Source: Nymphaea colorata (Eukaryota; Streptophyta; Magnoliopsida; Nymphaeales; Nymphaeaceae). Taken from it: a stretch of DNA of 64,000 nt. This document shows positions 22,820 to 35,111 of this stretch, piece by piece (within the stretch, counting starts at the first letter, position 1; each line of letters begins with the position of its first letter). The notes beneath the pieces were generated by a model. It was not told where the DNA came from. It did no database searches and saw nothing but the letters and a program-made list of their open reading frames with translations. The translations under genes were made by a program, and so were the position numbers. Location of the stretch: the NCBI RefSeq assembly GCF_008831285.2, contig NC_045138.2:19687934-19751933 (forward strand), written 5' to 3'.

Positions 22820-23211
22820 GGGCATTTGATTACCTCTGATCTACTCTGATCCTTAGGATCTGAGATTAATGGAGTTAACATCAGATTCTCCCTCCTCTGT
22901 TCTTAGATCAGACCTTTTGGCCAGTGTTAAAGAGTAAAATGAGGATCTCAAATGTGGATCTTTGGTCGGACCTAGGATTCTTAGTTTGATGAACCGTGGA
23001 ACTTCGTGTGGATCAGATTCTCCCTCCTCTGATCTTAGATCAGACCTTTTGCCAGTGTCAAAGAGTAAAATGAGGATCTCAAATGTGAATCTTTGGTCAG
23101 ACCTAGGATCCTTAGTTTGATGAACCATGGAACTTCATGTGGAACTTGGCTTAGTGAAAGTGTGCTGCATCAGATACATGGTTCAAAAATTAGAGGTAAT
23201 CAAACATCCCC
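22820..23211. mobile_element. MITE-like element with internal 132-bp tandem duplication
   Basis: Ends: gggcatttgattacctctga at 22820-22839 and agaggtaatcaaacatcccc at 23192-23211, which are inverted copies with few mismatches. Inside, a unit of about 132 bases starting atcagattctccctcctctg is present twice (from about 22880 and 23012). The (T)GTTTGAT...ATCAAAC wording matches Harbinger/Tourist-type ends, as in the MITE at 36433. A target duplication is not clear. Confidence 0.55.
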
Positions 23212-23833
23212 TGTGTTTCAGGATCAAAGTTCCCTAACCATAAGGTGTTCATTGGAATTTGTTGGACATGATAAAATTTCTTCTTTTTCATATCTTTAAG
23301 ACCTGGTTAAATAGTATCTTGCTAGAGCTACCTGTGGACATTCTGTTCATGTGATGTCTTCATCCCAAATTTATATGAAATGGAGGGCCAACAAGTAGTT
23401 TGATTGGCAACTTCCTTATTTAAATGAAAACTTTGGGGACACAGAGACAAAATAATGGAAACATCAAGCAAAGTTTAGCCTTGACCTCCAACTTCAAACT
23501 CATAAGCAAACCTGCCTAGGTCAGTGTATGAAATGTGGTTCTCTTGTTGGATTCTTCTTTTAGTAATCTGTACTTAGGAACTTAAGTTTTTGGTTTTTCT
23601 TTCATCATTTATGTAACTTATTTGATTATGCTGCTATATATGATTTATTTCATGAAAAGATGGGGAGGGGAATGGAGGATTTCTAGCGAACACTGAAAGG
23701 TTTGCATTTTTGAACAGGATTATATGATGATTTCCCTCTGCATATCGTCGTGTTTACTGGAGGACCTGTATGCTGTACTGGAAGTGTGAGAGCATCTAGA
23801 GAATTGGTAGCCCAGGGACGTGCCTAGCCTGAT

Positions 23834-26800
23834 ATGGAAGAAGAGATACATGGCTTGGAGAGAGGGGCATATAATGCCGTCCTGAAAGCTTTTATTGCTC
23901 AATCAGATGATCTTTCTTGGGTATGTGTCTTAGCTTATGCCCTTATTTGCATCTCTGAAGTTGTTCAATTTGCAGAACTATATTGCTGTTCTTTTTCTCA
24001 ATTTGCTTGTAGACCAGGTTCTTCAATGAAAATGACCCGCTGAGTTCTTTTCAGTCCAAAGAAAAACTCATGTCTGAGTTAAGGAAGGAGCTTAGGGTTT
24101 CAGATGTTGAGCACAGAGAAAGCTTAGCTATAGTTGATTCAGATGATTTGCTCAGACTTATAAGGTCTGTGTTCTTCTCTTTTCTCCTCTTGTTTTCTAT
24201 TTAAAGCTTCTTTTGTTTCTGAAATCATTCAAAATAGGGAGTGGAGGACAGGAGGTGCCAGGCCTCAGGAACTTTTACCAGTTACTGCTGGTATGGTTTC
24301 TAGTTCAACAAGTCTATCCCGCAAGAAACTGAAAACAGCACATCTCACCACGGCAGCATCTCCAAACTGTTTGCCTTGGGTGCAATCCACATCAGCACTC
24401 CCTTCAGGCCATCTTGTGGTTTCGTCGTCAAATTATATGCTGGCCCATACACAAGCTTCACCTGCAGCAATTCCTTCTGTAAGTTTTCAATGTAAAGCGT
24501 ATCTGCCTGCTTGAGGTTAAACTTGAAAATTGTCTTTTTATGCAAACATAGTTTGCGACTCCTTTTGTTCTTTACAGTGTTTTGCTATTCTGATTCTGTT
24601 TTTTGTATTCTATATGTGATTCCTTTTCCACTTCTGTCTTAAGAATGGAGGTTATTAGATTGAATTTGTTGGTGTATCTGTAGCCCGTAGGTTGTATACT
24701 TTTCTTGCAAGTTTTCATGTGCACACTTGTTATTAACTTGACTTTGCTTGGTTTTCTAGCCTGTAGCCTGTCTTCAGACTTTTATATGCCAAAGGAATGG
24801 ATTTCTTGTCTGATGCTTCCCTGATATGGGTAGGTGCATAAGAGAGACAACAAATGGATTGAAGAAAAACCTGTAAATCAAGGAAAGACTGAAGGGGCTG
24901 TGAAACCTGTGCCAGGCAAAGGAAGGGGAGCTCTTAAAGTACATTTTGGCAAGAATTATGCCCCTTTACCAGGTGGTGGTGTCAAGAAAGGCACGGACAA
25001 GATTGAAATTCGTGACACACGCATAATTCTTAATGAGGTGAGGTATATATTAAAATTTAATTGTGTGAGTTTCTGATGTAAAACTATTGCAAGTCAACTG
25101 TCAACTGCATAGAAAATTTATTAAAACTGTAGAACAAGTATCTCCATTGTCGACTGTCGAGCATGAGAACACAGACTTGTAAAGGCATATGAATGATAAC
25201 AACCTGCTCATCTGTATAGTGAATGCATGAAGTAATGTGTTCCAACTTCATTATTTGATGTAAACGCCTCTGTTTTGGTTGTAACCTGTGGTCCTTCAAT
25301 TAAATTTGTCATGATATTTGTATGATAAGCAACTTCAGTGGATGCTGAGTTGCTAAAAGCTAAGTAACATGGATCAACTTGGGTGTGGGTGAGGCAAAGG
25401 GCAATTCACCTTTTTCTTTTTTGGGTCAAACCATTTTTAAAATCATAGCTTGTTAATTGTTAATTATTAGTTTTTGTTTATTGTGAACTATATGTATTTA
25501 TAGATATGTATATATTATTATATACAGATTTTTATAAGGTTGTGAGTTACATAATCGTTCCTGGTATGATTAGATTGCTCCAACCTCATTATATGCTAAG
25601 AGTATGATTTCTAGCATTGCTTTTGAAAGACCCTATGTCCCTAGCAAAAGTAAGGCCAACAAATACGTAAAATTGCCCTTTTCATGCTAAGCATGTAGAT
25701 GAGTGCATACTTGTTGCTATAAACATTATAGTCTGACATAGCTTCACTGTTCCATTGTTCACGTGTATGGCAAATTGAAACACCAAATATTTAAAAAAGT
25801 CATCTCTCATCCTGGTAACTCAGAAACTCCTGCTATCATGCAATTTTTGTATGTCTTTAAGTGCTAAACCTATTTTATGTTACAGTGTTTCACTTTCGTC
25901 ATTTTCTTATGATGTTGTCTGATGTGTATCAATTATCCTCTCTTCTTTAAAATGGAATCTAAACTGGATTCCCATGTTAACCTCAAGATGTGGGTGAAAC
26001 TTTGTGAATGTAGTAACTTCATAAAAAGGATTGCAGGAATCACATAAACTGTTTCTTAATATTCTTAGTATCACCGGAGCTGTTTCATTTTTCTGAAGAA
26101 AATGGCAAGCAGGACCTTATCAGCTGATTGCCTGATTGGTTATTTTATATTTTTTTACTTAAAAATTTTAATATTTGTTGCTATTTATTAAAAGGAGTTG
26201 AGGCTGATTTGACTTGATCAGCCAGTGTATAGGCCAATATTTATTATGTATGTTTAGGTATGACATGATGCACATGTCTACACATGATGTAGCAACTCTG
26301 CTGTCTTTTTTTTGGGGGGGATGGCAGCAAACATTGCTCGTTGAAATTTAATCATGTTTTTGTCTTGTCTCCTTGTGTGCTTTAGTTGTTTATTTCCCAA
26401 TGAATACAGGAGACACTGTATTTATTTGTTCATCTCATGTTTGTCACCTCCCTTCCTAGTGCACTTATCTCTCTATGGATCTCTTCCTTCAATTTGACTG
26501 ATCCAGCATAATGCCAAAGAAGAAATGTTGTACTTTCCTTTTGTCTTTTGGCATTTCTTTCCAACTTGTCCTTGTAGCTGAATTGAATGGTTGTAGTTAA
26601 TGCCCCTCCACTTTGTTCATGAGTTATCTAATCTTTTTCAGACCAGGCACAGAAGTTAGATCTGTCCTCCTGATCATATGGAGACAGTTTATGCCTCTGC
26701 TCTTGGTCTAATTTATCTCTTAAGTGTTCTATATTGTCTTGGACAGGTTGAAAGGGTATGTGGAGTAGCAAGTCCTGATCCTGTTCTGGTAGAGAAAGCC

Positions 26801-27767
26801 AAATCGATTCTCAAAGTAAAGCATTGATCACCCTCCTCTCATTATGTTGTTATTCTTCTCTCTAAAAACAAACTTGTTTTGTGAAATTGATAAAAATTTC
26901 CAGTTAAGAAGTCTCATGAATATTGCAGGAACACGAGCAATCCCTCCTTGATGCTATTGAAAAGCTTGGCAGTATGTCAGATTTTGGTAAGGCATTAACC
27001 ATCCATCCCTTATCCTTTATAGTACATTTCAGCGATCAAAATTATAAGTTACTTTTGTCCAGTCCAGCCATATAGAAGTGATTTACATGGTTGGTTTTGG
27101 TGACCATCAATTTTGGGGACATTTTTGGTATACCAACATGGTTTTGTAGATAATGTCTCATTGTCATTTCTGATCACTAAATTTTGAAATGTTTACAAGG
27201 TCATATGTAAATACAAGGCTCTTCCAACTTAACAGCGGCTCATATCAAGTTAACTATCCAGATTACATAGGCATGGTACAACTTGAATAAACCAACTCAG
27301 AGCCTGTTTTTTTTTTTTTCCAAATTTCTGCTTAACTTCTCTTTCCTTTCGTATGTACACACAGGCCAAACCTATTTAGTCTTGCAGTTTTGAACTGATG
27401 TATCCCTCATGGCCCAAATACTGCTGACAATGAACGGCAACAGTTCATCCCTTTAATGCAAATGATAAAAATTTAATAGGACAAAAACTTGAGTGCCGGT
27501 GATCATGAAGAGAAGAAAGAGAAAGAAAGCTTCCAGAACCGTGCCTATTTGACCTTATTTTAACAGATGATGTATGAATTAACTGGTCAATTTCTCATGT
27601 ATCTATCTGGCTTCTAAGCCTCAACTTGATATTTTTTTTCAGGTGTTTCTCTGGAACAAGGTTATACTCAAGGTGAACGCTTGAGGACCTATGGAAGTGA
27701 AGGATCTGATGGCGATCAACCTGATAAGGCACACATCAAATCTGCTGATCGTCGAAGAAAGCAATAA
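23834..27767 (+). CDS. EML: EMSY-like protein: ENT domain and conserved C-terminal block, no Agenet/Tudor domain
   Basis: Coding exons 23834-23920, 24055-24164, 24238-24478, 24834-25037, 26747-26815, 26929-26986 and 27643-27767; phases agree at every junction; 297 residues. The ENT domain (about residues 3-70: LERGAYNAVLKAFIAQSDDLSW, then LMSELRKELRVSDVEHRE, then DDLLRLIREWR) and the C-terminal block (about 197-256: IEIRDTRIILNEV, VLVEKAKSILKEHEQSLLDA) match plant EMSY-like proteins, nuclear histone-linked factors implicated in defence and development. In Arabidopsis EML proteins an Agenet/plant-Tudor domain lies between these blocks; here exon 3 (SRKKLKTAHL...) is followed directly by a basic Gly-rich linker (GKGRGALKV), and I find no Agenet-like frame in the intervening intron. 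Exon 2 has an alternative in-frame acceptor at 24013 that would add 14 residues. A long intron (25038-26746) divides the C-terminal block. Confidence 0.88.
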
Positions 27768-29500
27768 AGGCCAAAGCTTTTTATTTGTATCATATGGAAG
27801 CTGATCTGTAAATTCCCCATGCCATTTAATCACCCAAGATGGTATCCTTTTTTGTACATTCCAATTAATTAGGTTCTACAGGTAAGACCACTGTGTTTTG
27901 TCGGGGCCTCTTTCTGCGCTAGGTTAAGTTGTTCATTGTGACCCATTCTCTTGCCACAGCATCTGTATCCTTAGTTGCTTTGTACTTTTACAAAGAAAGT
28001 GATCGATATTTTCATTTCTCTGTTGGCATGTTTTTCAGAGGATCAGAGGATAAACACATTGAGCTTGTTTCTCTATGTGTTTGAGTCACTTTATATTGTC
28101 GCTCCATATGGCGGCAGGCCAAAGTTTAAAGTTCATGATTTGGAAGAAGGTTTAGCAAATTTTTACAAGATCAAGTGCCTTGTCAAACAAATTCCAACAT
28201 TAGAGGTTATCACCGGAAGCCATTGAAACTTTCTACGTAGTTATGCATAACATTTTGCCAAAACTCAAGAAATGAGTTTCATGCAAGTTCGGTATAAAAC
28301 GTTAATCTTTAAGAAGCCTTTAAGGCTTGAACTCTATTTTTCTTCCAGGTATCAGTGGGAAGTTTGGAGGTCGACAGAGTTCTTTAATTCATACAAGGAT
28401 GTTTAAGCCCGCTGATCGGTACACCTGTCACAGAATGGAGTGTTCTCTTCTATGCTTTCCATCTATCCGGCGGAATGCCAAGTAGGACTCCCTCGCTTGC
28501 ATCGCGAAGCACGAACATCACGCAATCCAACATCCTCTGCAATCTAAGATGCGTTTATTTATGTACGTGATTTCCCAGGGAACTTGTGAGGAGATGAGGT
28601 TAGTCGGCAAAGCGAAGCAAACCAAGAAGGTTCTCGAAGACCACGGAAGGAGAAGACGAAGGTTTGGAGCGATGAATCTTAAGGGAAAAGAAAGTTGAAT
28701 GAGGAAATTCATGGTGTTTCCACAGTTCCACCGTTGTTGTCAACCGTCGGACTCCAGGATAAGCCAGTCGGGCGGGTCATGGTTCATTACCAGTTGACTA
28801 ACTAGGCACGTTTTGGGCCGTATATGCATTTGTTAGTTTTTCACCTTGGTGAGAGTTTGAGAATTTTCAACAAACAGTTGCTGAACATACATAATAAATG
28901 CATAAAGATGGAAAGCATAAAGTGTTAGGCAGTCGGACTTCCAGTTTTTTATTAGTAAAAAAATACTTTGGTACGAAGAAAGAAAAGAAATTAAGAGAGA
29001 TACTCCAAAGAGGCTGAACCCTCTTCTCATTTCCTCCAGGTTTTGCATTAAAAATTAAAACTTAAGTTGAGAGTTGCATTAAAACTTAGGTTGAGAGTGA
29101 TATTCATATACCTGTCAACTATAATGTCATACCTGTCAACTATTGTTCATAGTTCAGATGAGTAGTATCTATTAGAATAGAATTAAGAAATTTGACCAGC
29201 TGCAATTGTTCGTACTATGGAAGAACTAAGTTTATTTGGCTGCGGGGATATACTATGAGTATCACAAGAAACTGCTTATAGATTGAGAGAAACTCATGGA
29301 ACTCTAGTTTTAGTGTTTCATGAATTACACCAATCTTTACAACTTCAGGCACACCAAAATCCAAGATTATATATTGCCATGCAGCAGGGACAATGTCTGA
29401 CATCCTCACAAGGAAGAAGAATGGGTAAAGACCATGCCTGCATAAGCACCGCTGATCTGGTCATGACTCCTGGCTCCTGGATCATTCATCTGCTTGCACG
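27768..29500. other. 3' flank of the EMSY-like gene and spacer, no gene recognised
   Basis: The first few hundred bases are the probable 3' UTR. Short frames at 27975-28226 and 29283-29510 are not recognisable. Near 29050-29150 short direct repeats occur (acctgtcaactat twice; ttaggttgagagt twice). Confidence 0.4.
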
Positions 29501-29659
29501 CTTATCATAAGGATGCTCTATTGTTTGGTTGTGGTTTCGGAAGTAGGCTGTTTTTGGTTTGCGCCTTGCTGACTTGTGTAAAATAAAAGAGGTGGGAAGG
29601 TGCAGTACTTTGATGTGTTCTTGTTTCTATTTAATTGAGATGGGCGGCGAAGCGGTGCT

Positions 29660-29745
29660 CTTGTGATGATTGGTGGTGGTGGTGGTGGTGGAGAGGGGAT
29701 GAGCGGAGGAAGTGGTAGTGGTGGACCGGTGGTGGTGGTTAGTGA
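29660..29745. repeat. GGT-rich microsatellite
   Basis: Repeated GGT units (ggtggtggtggtggtgg near 29670; ggtggtggtggtt near 29729). Open frames rich in Thr/Pro or Val/Gly across it are artefacts of this composition. Confidence 0.8.
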
Positions 29746-29929
29746 GGAGAGGGAAGCCATTAGTCCGGCACATCAGGAGCTGCCTCAGACCAACAAATTG
29801 CCATCTTAGGGCAGCCAAGGCAGGTAGGACAAGGGAGCGGTTGCAGCGCAGCTATTATTGCAACGAAGATTCTGCACTCTTTTTCCTGTTTGCTCGACAT
29901 CTCCAAGCTGGTGGTTGATGAGCCTGAAA

Positions 29930-30300
29930 TTGCGAAATTCTAAAATTAATCAAACAAAAAATTTTGATTCTGAAATTATAGGTTCATTCTTCAGAATTAT
30001 GATCCTATCATAAGGGGTGGACTTATGATTTAGAAACTTTTAAAAGTTTTCATTTTTTAGATACATGTCATGATGGTTTTAATTCAACAATTCTAGAATT
30101 TGAATTTCAATTCGTGTTTTATCAAACACGCCATTTTTAATTCTGAAATTAAAGTTCAACACTATGAAAAAGCAAAGGGAAACTGGAATTGAAATTGTCA
30201 TTCCAGTTTGAGTTTGAGGCGGAATTTTGTTTCTACAATTTCAATTTTAGAATCAAAACTCAAGGCTGTCAAAGGCTCCCCAAGTGTGGGCTGAAATAAT
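29930..30300. repeat. AT-rich MITE-like fragments
   Basis: Words such as aattctgaaattaaagttc, atcaaacacgcc and gaattgaaattgtcattcc resemble the interior and ends of the Tourist-like element at 36433-36718. Probably one or two degenerate relatives; borders not defined. The rest up to 31162 shows nothing else. Confidence 0.35.
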
Positions 30301-31162
30301 TTCAGTTAGAAGCCTCTATTCTTTTATTTTGTGAATAAAACCATGTCATGATGGTTTTATTCGCTTGTAAGAGAATAAGGTAAGTTTGTCGATCTCACAA
30401 ACTGGATACTTGTAGTTTATAAGATAATGAGGTAAGTTTGTCAAATTTAGGAACCCTTGACCGCAGTTACGTGCAGAATCAACACTTGCATTTTATGTCC
30501 TTTCATTTGCATCAGTGAAAGGGCGCAATCACTTTCTGATGCGGAGCGCACACTCTGCAGGCTGTTTTATTATAGTGGTTAAGTTTCTCACTGTCGCAGG
30601 TGAAAAGCCACAATAAACAACCTCCTTGAAACAATTTTTTGAGAATTACATCAAGGGGTTAAAGTCCATATTCCATAGGCTGAACGAATTTTGTGGCACG
30701 CCCACTTGTTAGCTGTTTTTGGTAATTTTTTCACATCCATGTATGAGAGACGGGTTAACCTTATATTTTTAGGGTTTATGTGAATATTACAAAAATGAGC
30801 ACAAAACAGGTCCTTCGGACACGGAAGATGAGTATTATTAGCTGCCACAAATTCAAGCCGTTAATTTCAAATTCTATAACATTTTACCTATACATTTATT
30901 TTCAGGTGCTCGCTAGTTTGTCTTAACTCATCTAAGAAATATGTCCATTAACAAAATAAATGATTATGATCTTTTGTTTTATTACTTTTAGTGATGAATT
31001 TCATAATAAAGAAAGTCGTGATTGTTTATTTCGTCATTTCCTAAGGCTTCTTAGTTCTTTGGTGCGAAAAACTTTCAGAAACTCATAGTTTTGGTGCTGG
31101 TATCTCAATCAACTCTATGGAACTTGTCACAAATAAGAAAATAAAAGCCCCCAAACAACAAA

Positions 31163-31233
31163 GCACCAGTGGTCTAGTGGTAGAATAGTACCCTGCCACG
31201 GTACAGACCCGGGTTCGATTCCCGGCTGGTGCA
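31163..31233 (+). tRNA. tRNA-Gly(GCC): tRNA-Gly (anticodon GCC)
   Basis: 71 bases, no intron. The acceptor stem gcaccag (31163-31169) pairs with ctggtgc (31226-31232), with discriminator A at 31233. D arm tggtctagtggtagaata; anticodon stem gtacc/ggtac around loop ctgccac with GCC at 31195-31197; T arm cccgggttcgattcccgg with the B-box GGTTCGATTCC. A T-run begins right after the gene (RNA polymerase III terminator) and CAA motifs precede it (aacaacaaag), as is usual for plant tRNA genes. All stems are perfect, so it should be functional. Confidence 0.98.
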
Positions 31234-31245
31234 TTTTTTTTTTCC
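31234..31245 (+). terminator. Pol III T-run terminator of tRNA-Gly
   Basis: A run of ten T residues directly follows the discriminator base. Confidence 0.85.
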
Positions 31246-31767
31246 ATTTTTTTGACTTTCTTCTCTACCTTACATCTCATCCACTCACTTGGTTGCATTT
31301 GTATTTTATAACGTACCGACCTTTACAGACTCACGGTTTTTTTCTTCCTTCTCTTTTAATAATTTGCTGCGTCAGGCCCACTCCCAACCAGCGTATTGAT
31401 ATGCAATAAATAACTTATTACAACATCTCAGGCTCATCCCATCCCAATGGTACAATAGGAATTCCATATACTAACCAGTATAAGAGATGCACCTCCAGTA
31501 CTGAACTCTTGGCCTTGTTCAACCACATGGTGAAGAAAACCTACACTTGAAATCTTCATTTGACATTTTCTAGTGAAAAACCTTTTGATTTAAGATTAGA
31601 GGAGAATATGCTAATCTTAGAGCAACATATCTCGAGTTCTTTGGGATCTTAGAGTAGGGCAGATTAAGCAAAATCAAATGCCCATCCAATGTTTCCCAAT
31701 CTTTCTCATACAGATGAGTCCTAACCAACTTTCCTTCATGTTAAAATGAAAACAACCTGTACCCTGG

Positions 31768-31975
31768 GTCGCCTAACTATGCGCTAACCCAGATTCCACA
31801 AAGGGTTGAACTGGAAGCCGGGTTACGGTGGTGCCTAAGTGCTTGCTAACCTAGATATCACAAAGGGTTGAACCGCAAGTCGGGATATGATGCCTAACTG
31901 TGCGCTAACCTATATCGCACAAAGGGTTGAGCCCTAGCTGGGTTAGGGTTGCATGCTAACCTACACCATGAATCA
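31768..31975. repeat. Diverged tandem repeat of about 60-66 bp
   Basis: cacaaagggttga recurs near 31797, 31858 and 31918, each preceded by a gcgctaacc-like word and followed by a ...gccgggtta-like word. Three to four diverged units. The remaining spacer 31250-32700 has no recognisable gene. Confidence 0.75.
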
Positions 31976-32699
31976 CCTCAACGCATTTTCTATCCATGAC
32001 CCCGACCACAATTTTTTTTTTTTTCATCCTCTCAGTATCATTGTCCCAATTGGCGTAGCATACTTGGTTGGCCTGGTGGACTAGTAAAAATCGAGTCTTG
32101 AATTTGATTTCCATGGTTGCTACTCTTCTGAACCAAAAACAGTAATAGACGTTACTCTCAAGTTAAAGGGAGTAACTCCAAGTTCACCCAGGTCCCAAAG
32201 CAACATGAACCCCAAGATCTAGCATAAGGGAGGAGAGGCTTCGACCATTTTGGAGGATCACACTATCATTTGCTTTTCTACATTCATGGATATTAATATG
32301 GATCTTAAAGTATCATACATGAATCATAGCATAAACTTCTGACAAGAGACAGGTTGGTTTTCATGGATAAAGGAATCTTAAATGTTATGTGTCAATTTGA
32401 TAGAAAGCAATGCGCGAGAGGTGAAAGTCACTCTCTTTTCCCCCTGCTTTTAGGGCTCAAAGTGGTTTCGAGACCTCGGTGTTTATATGGTACACTGTTA
32501 AACTTGAGTGTCATATGTGCCACCATTTGCACTATAGAATGAAACCAGTAACTTAAATCTTGTTTTAGCTTAATGGATTATTATTGTACTTCAAAATGAC
32601 CTTTGTTAAAGTAAGAACGCTTCCTCCCATTGTTTAGGTCATCAATCAATGGAATCTCTTTCAAAACTTTTTCCTCCCCACTTTGAGTTGAAATAGTGT

Positions 32700-32967
32700 T
32701 TTTATATCGTCATCAGACGGCCTTTTTTCCAACGTATGTGACATGAAGTCCAAAAAGTGAAAGCGGGTCGGTGATAACAAAGCTTCGAGCCCTCACGGAT
32801 CAGATACGGTTCCAAATCAAATCTTACCCGAACCATTTCGACGGTCCTCGTTCTCATCGCCCCACGGGGTGGCGGAGGAAGGAAGAGAAGCCAAGCTTCC
32901 CCAATTAAAGAGGACAAATGTTTGTGGTTAGGGCGCCAACTTCTGCCTCGAAGAGTTTCCCCTAATT
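32700..32967 (+). promoter_or_regulatory. Likely promoter/5' UTR of the zinc-finger gene
   Basis: GC content rises before the ATG at 32968, and no upstream reading frame joins the gene. No specific TATA or motif call is made. Confidence 0.35.
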
Positions 32968-35111
32968 ATGGAGATGTGTGCCGGAATCCGTTCACCCCGT
33001 CCTGGATCTTCAATGCCGTCACCGTTTTCGGGGGCGATTTGTCGGACTCAGCCGAAGTCTCGCATCCGTAGCGCCAATGTGAGGCAATTCTGGAGAGGAA
33101 TGAGGATTTCCTACCGGAACGGATCTATTCCTTTGAATCAGGTCGGTAATGCGTTAACGGGGTTTTCCGTTAACTTTTATCTTCCTTTTATTATTAGTAT
33201 TATCTTTCTGAATTTTTAGCGACTAGAAACCCATGGATTGGAGTCTATGTTGCAATGTGCCCGATGATTACTGTAGGCTTCTGAAATTTTTATATTTACT
33301 GTATCCGAGTATCATTTTATGGGGGATTTAAGCTTTTGTTTTATTGATTAAATCCTTTTTTTATCTGCAATTGGCTGGGAGAAAATTTGGATGAGGAATG
33401 AGATCTAGTGCTCTTGATGCATCGATATTTTAGTGTGAATCACATAAACTTAAAGTGGGTTGCTTGTGAAAAACGTTACATGGGCTCAAATTAATTATTT
33501 CGTGGAATGGGCTTGACTAAATAGCGAGTAAATGGCAGCAGTACTGCTTTTTTTTCGTTTAAGCAAAGTTAGAAGGGAGAACTTGAGAAGAGAAGATGAT
33601 CTCTCAGGATGATGGATTGGAGTGTCACCTGAATTCTGTATTTGGAAATTATAAGAAAAGTGATCATATGTAAGGAATTTCAGAAAATCGAAGCTCCTTT
33701 TGGGCTGCTAAAGAACTTCGTCTTTTTTTTTTTCCGGCGTCCCATTTTCCTTATATTGTAGAAAAATCGCTGAGTGAGTCGGTTGACTTGTAATACGTAG
33801 ACACTCAACAATCTTTGCCTTGTAACTCGTATACTCTTATCAAGCTTTTCTTTATACGTTTGGTGCATTTGCAATTAGATTAAAGTGGCGGCGGTTTTCT
33901 TCGAAGTGTTGCATTTTGTAGGCAACTCATCTGTAATCTTGATGTGAATCAATTATGAAACTCTCTCTCTCTCTCTCTCTCTCTGCCTCTGTGTGTGTTG
34001 TTGATGTGATTCGTTATAAAATCCTTAAACAGAACTCCATATTGGCTGCATTTGCTGCAGGATTTTCCAAGTTTAGCCAGATGCACTTTGGATCGTTCAT
34101 TTTGTTATGACAAGCCTATTCCTGAAGAAGTTATCGGAGAACCTGTCGGCGTAGCTTTGGCTGAAAGAGAAATTGGTAACAATCCTCGTTGCTTTGCATG
34201 CGAAGCAAAAGGCGCCATCCTCTGTAGGACATGCTCTGGTTCAGGCCTATACATCGATTCTGTTTTGGAAAGCCAGGGGATCCTTGTGAAAGTCCGGTGT
34301 TTGGGTAAGTCTTCATCCACCTAATGTCGATGAACGGTCCTGTGGAATCTTTATGCCTTTAAATTTCTGTTTCTTTCATCTGTTTGTCCCTTACGTGGCT
34401 CTAGTATCACTAGCTTTTCTTAAATCAGAGGTTCTCTCATCAGGCAGCTAGATATTTTTGTTTCTAAAGCGCACTTGTCTTTCTGAACCTGCAGTTTTGA
34501 GTGAGATGATTTTTCTAATCGTTTCTTACATTTTCTAGTACGTAGGGAATGGATGTTGTCCAATAGAACCTTATGCAGATAGTAGCAAGGTTGACAATAT
34601 TTCCTTTTTCTTATAGAGAAATAAGCTTTGCTAATTCTTGAAAGCATTCCATTACAACGACAGATGTGAACGACTAGGATTCATTTTTATTTTTTTTAAT
34701 TTTTTGCTGTAAACATTTTGGTTCTTAGGATTCAATGCAATTTCCTAACATGGCTTCAGAGTTTACTTTTCCTAATTCTTTTCCCAATGTGAAGACAGAT
34801 AAGTACATTTATGGTTTTTTATTTATTTTTTCAAATATTACCTTCCTTACCTTAACAGCCTGTGACTCCTTGTAGAATATAGTGAGCGCTTTCATTTGAT
34901 CCATGATTCCCTGTAGAAATATTGTAACTTTTCTTGATTCGTGATATTTAACATGAAAGGACACTATTCCGATTAGAGTTTGAAAATCTGAAGCTAGTCT
35001 TTGATATTATGTAATCTACTTTCTAAGGTGACATTTTGCCTGCCTAAAATAGGTTGTGGAGGTACTGGAAATATCATGTGTTCACAGTGTGGAGGGCGAG
35101 GCCACGTTTGA
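32968..35111 (+). CDS. Small DnaJ-type (CxxCxGxG) zinc-finger protein, probably plastid
   Basis: Three exons: 32968-33141, 34061-34304 and 35053-35111; 158 residues; phases 0 and 1 fit. Four CxxC pairs (Cys102/105, 113/116, 138/141, 149/152) with CSGSG, CGGTG and CGGRG form the paired zinc-binding fold of DnaJ cysteine-rich domains, without a J domain. Plant proteins of this type (BSD2, PSA2 and relatives such as the At1g22630 group) act as plastid assembly chaperones or thiol-disulfide factors. The first 58 residues are basic, rich in Ser/Arg and poor in acidic residues, as expected of a transit peptide. The start is the first ATG; Met3 is an alternative. The specific client is not predictable from sequence. 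Confidence 0.85.
33961..33985. repeat. CT microsatellite in intron 1 of the zinc-finger gene
   Basis: Uninterrupted CT run about 75 bases upstream of the exon 2 acceptor; it adds to the pyrimidine-rich context. Confidence 0.85.

Larger units (their letters stand above)
20716..23833 (+). promoter_or_regulatory. Promoter, 5' UTR and probable 5'-UTR intron of the EMSY-like gene
   Basis: A GC-rich island near 21100-21210 (ccgccggcgcttccgtc) is the likely transcription start area. From there to the first coding exon at 23834 no extended reading frame fits, and the T-rich composition suggests one or more introns in the 5' UTR. Exact exon ends cannot be fixed from sequence alone. The stretch also carries the tandem and MITE-like repeats listed separately. 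Confidence 0.4.

Noticed and set aside
29518-29818. Thr/Pro- and His/Thr-rich frames
   Set aside because: Produced by the GGT microsatellite; no start context or domain.
31083-31298. Minus-strand 71-codon frame with APAGNRTRVCTVAGYYSTTRPLV
   Set aside because: It is the reverse-strand translation of the tRNA-Gly(GCC) gene at 31163-31233, a well-known source of false proteins in plant annotation.
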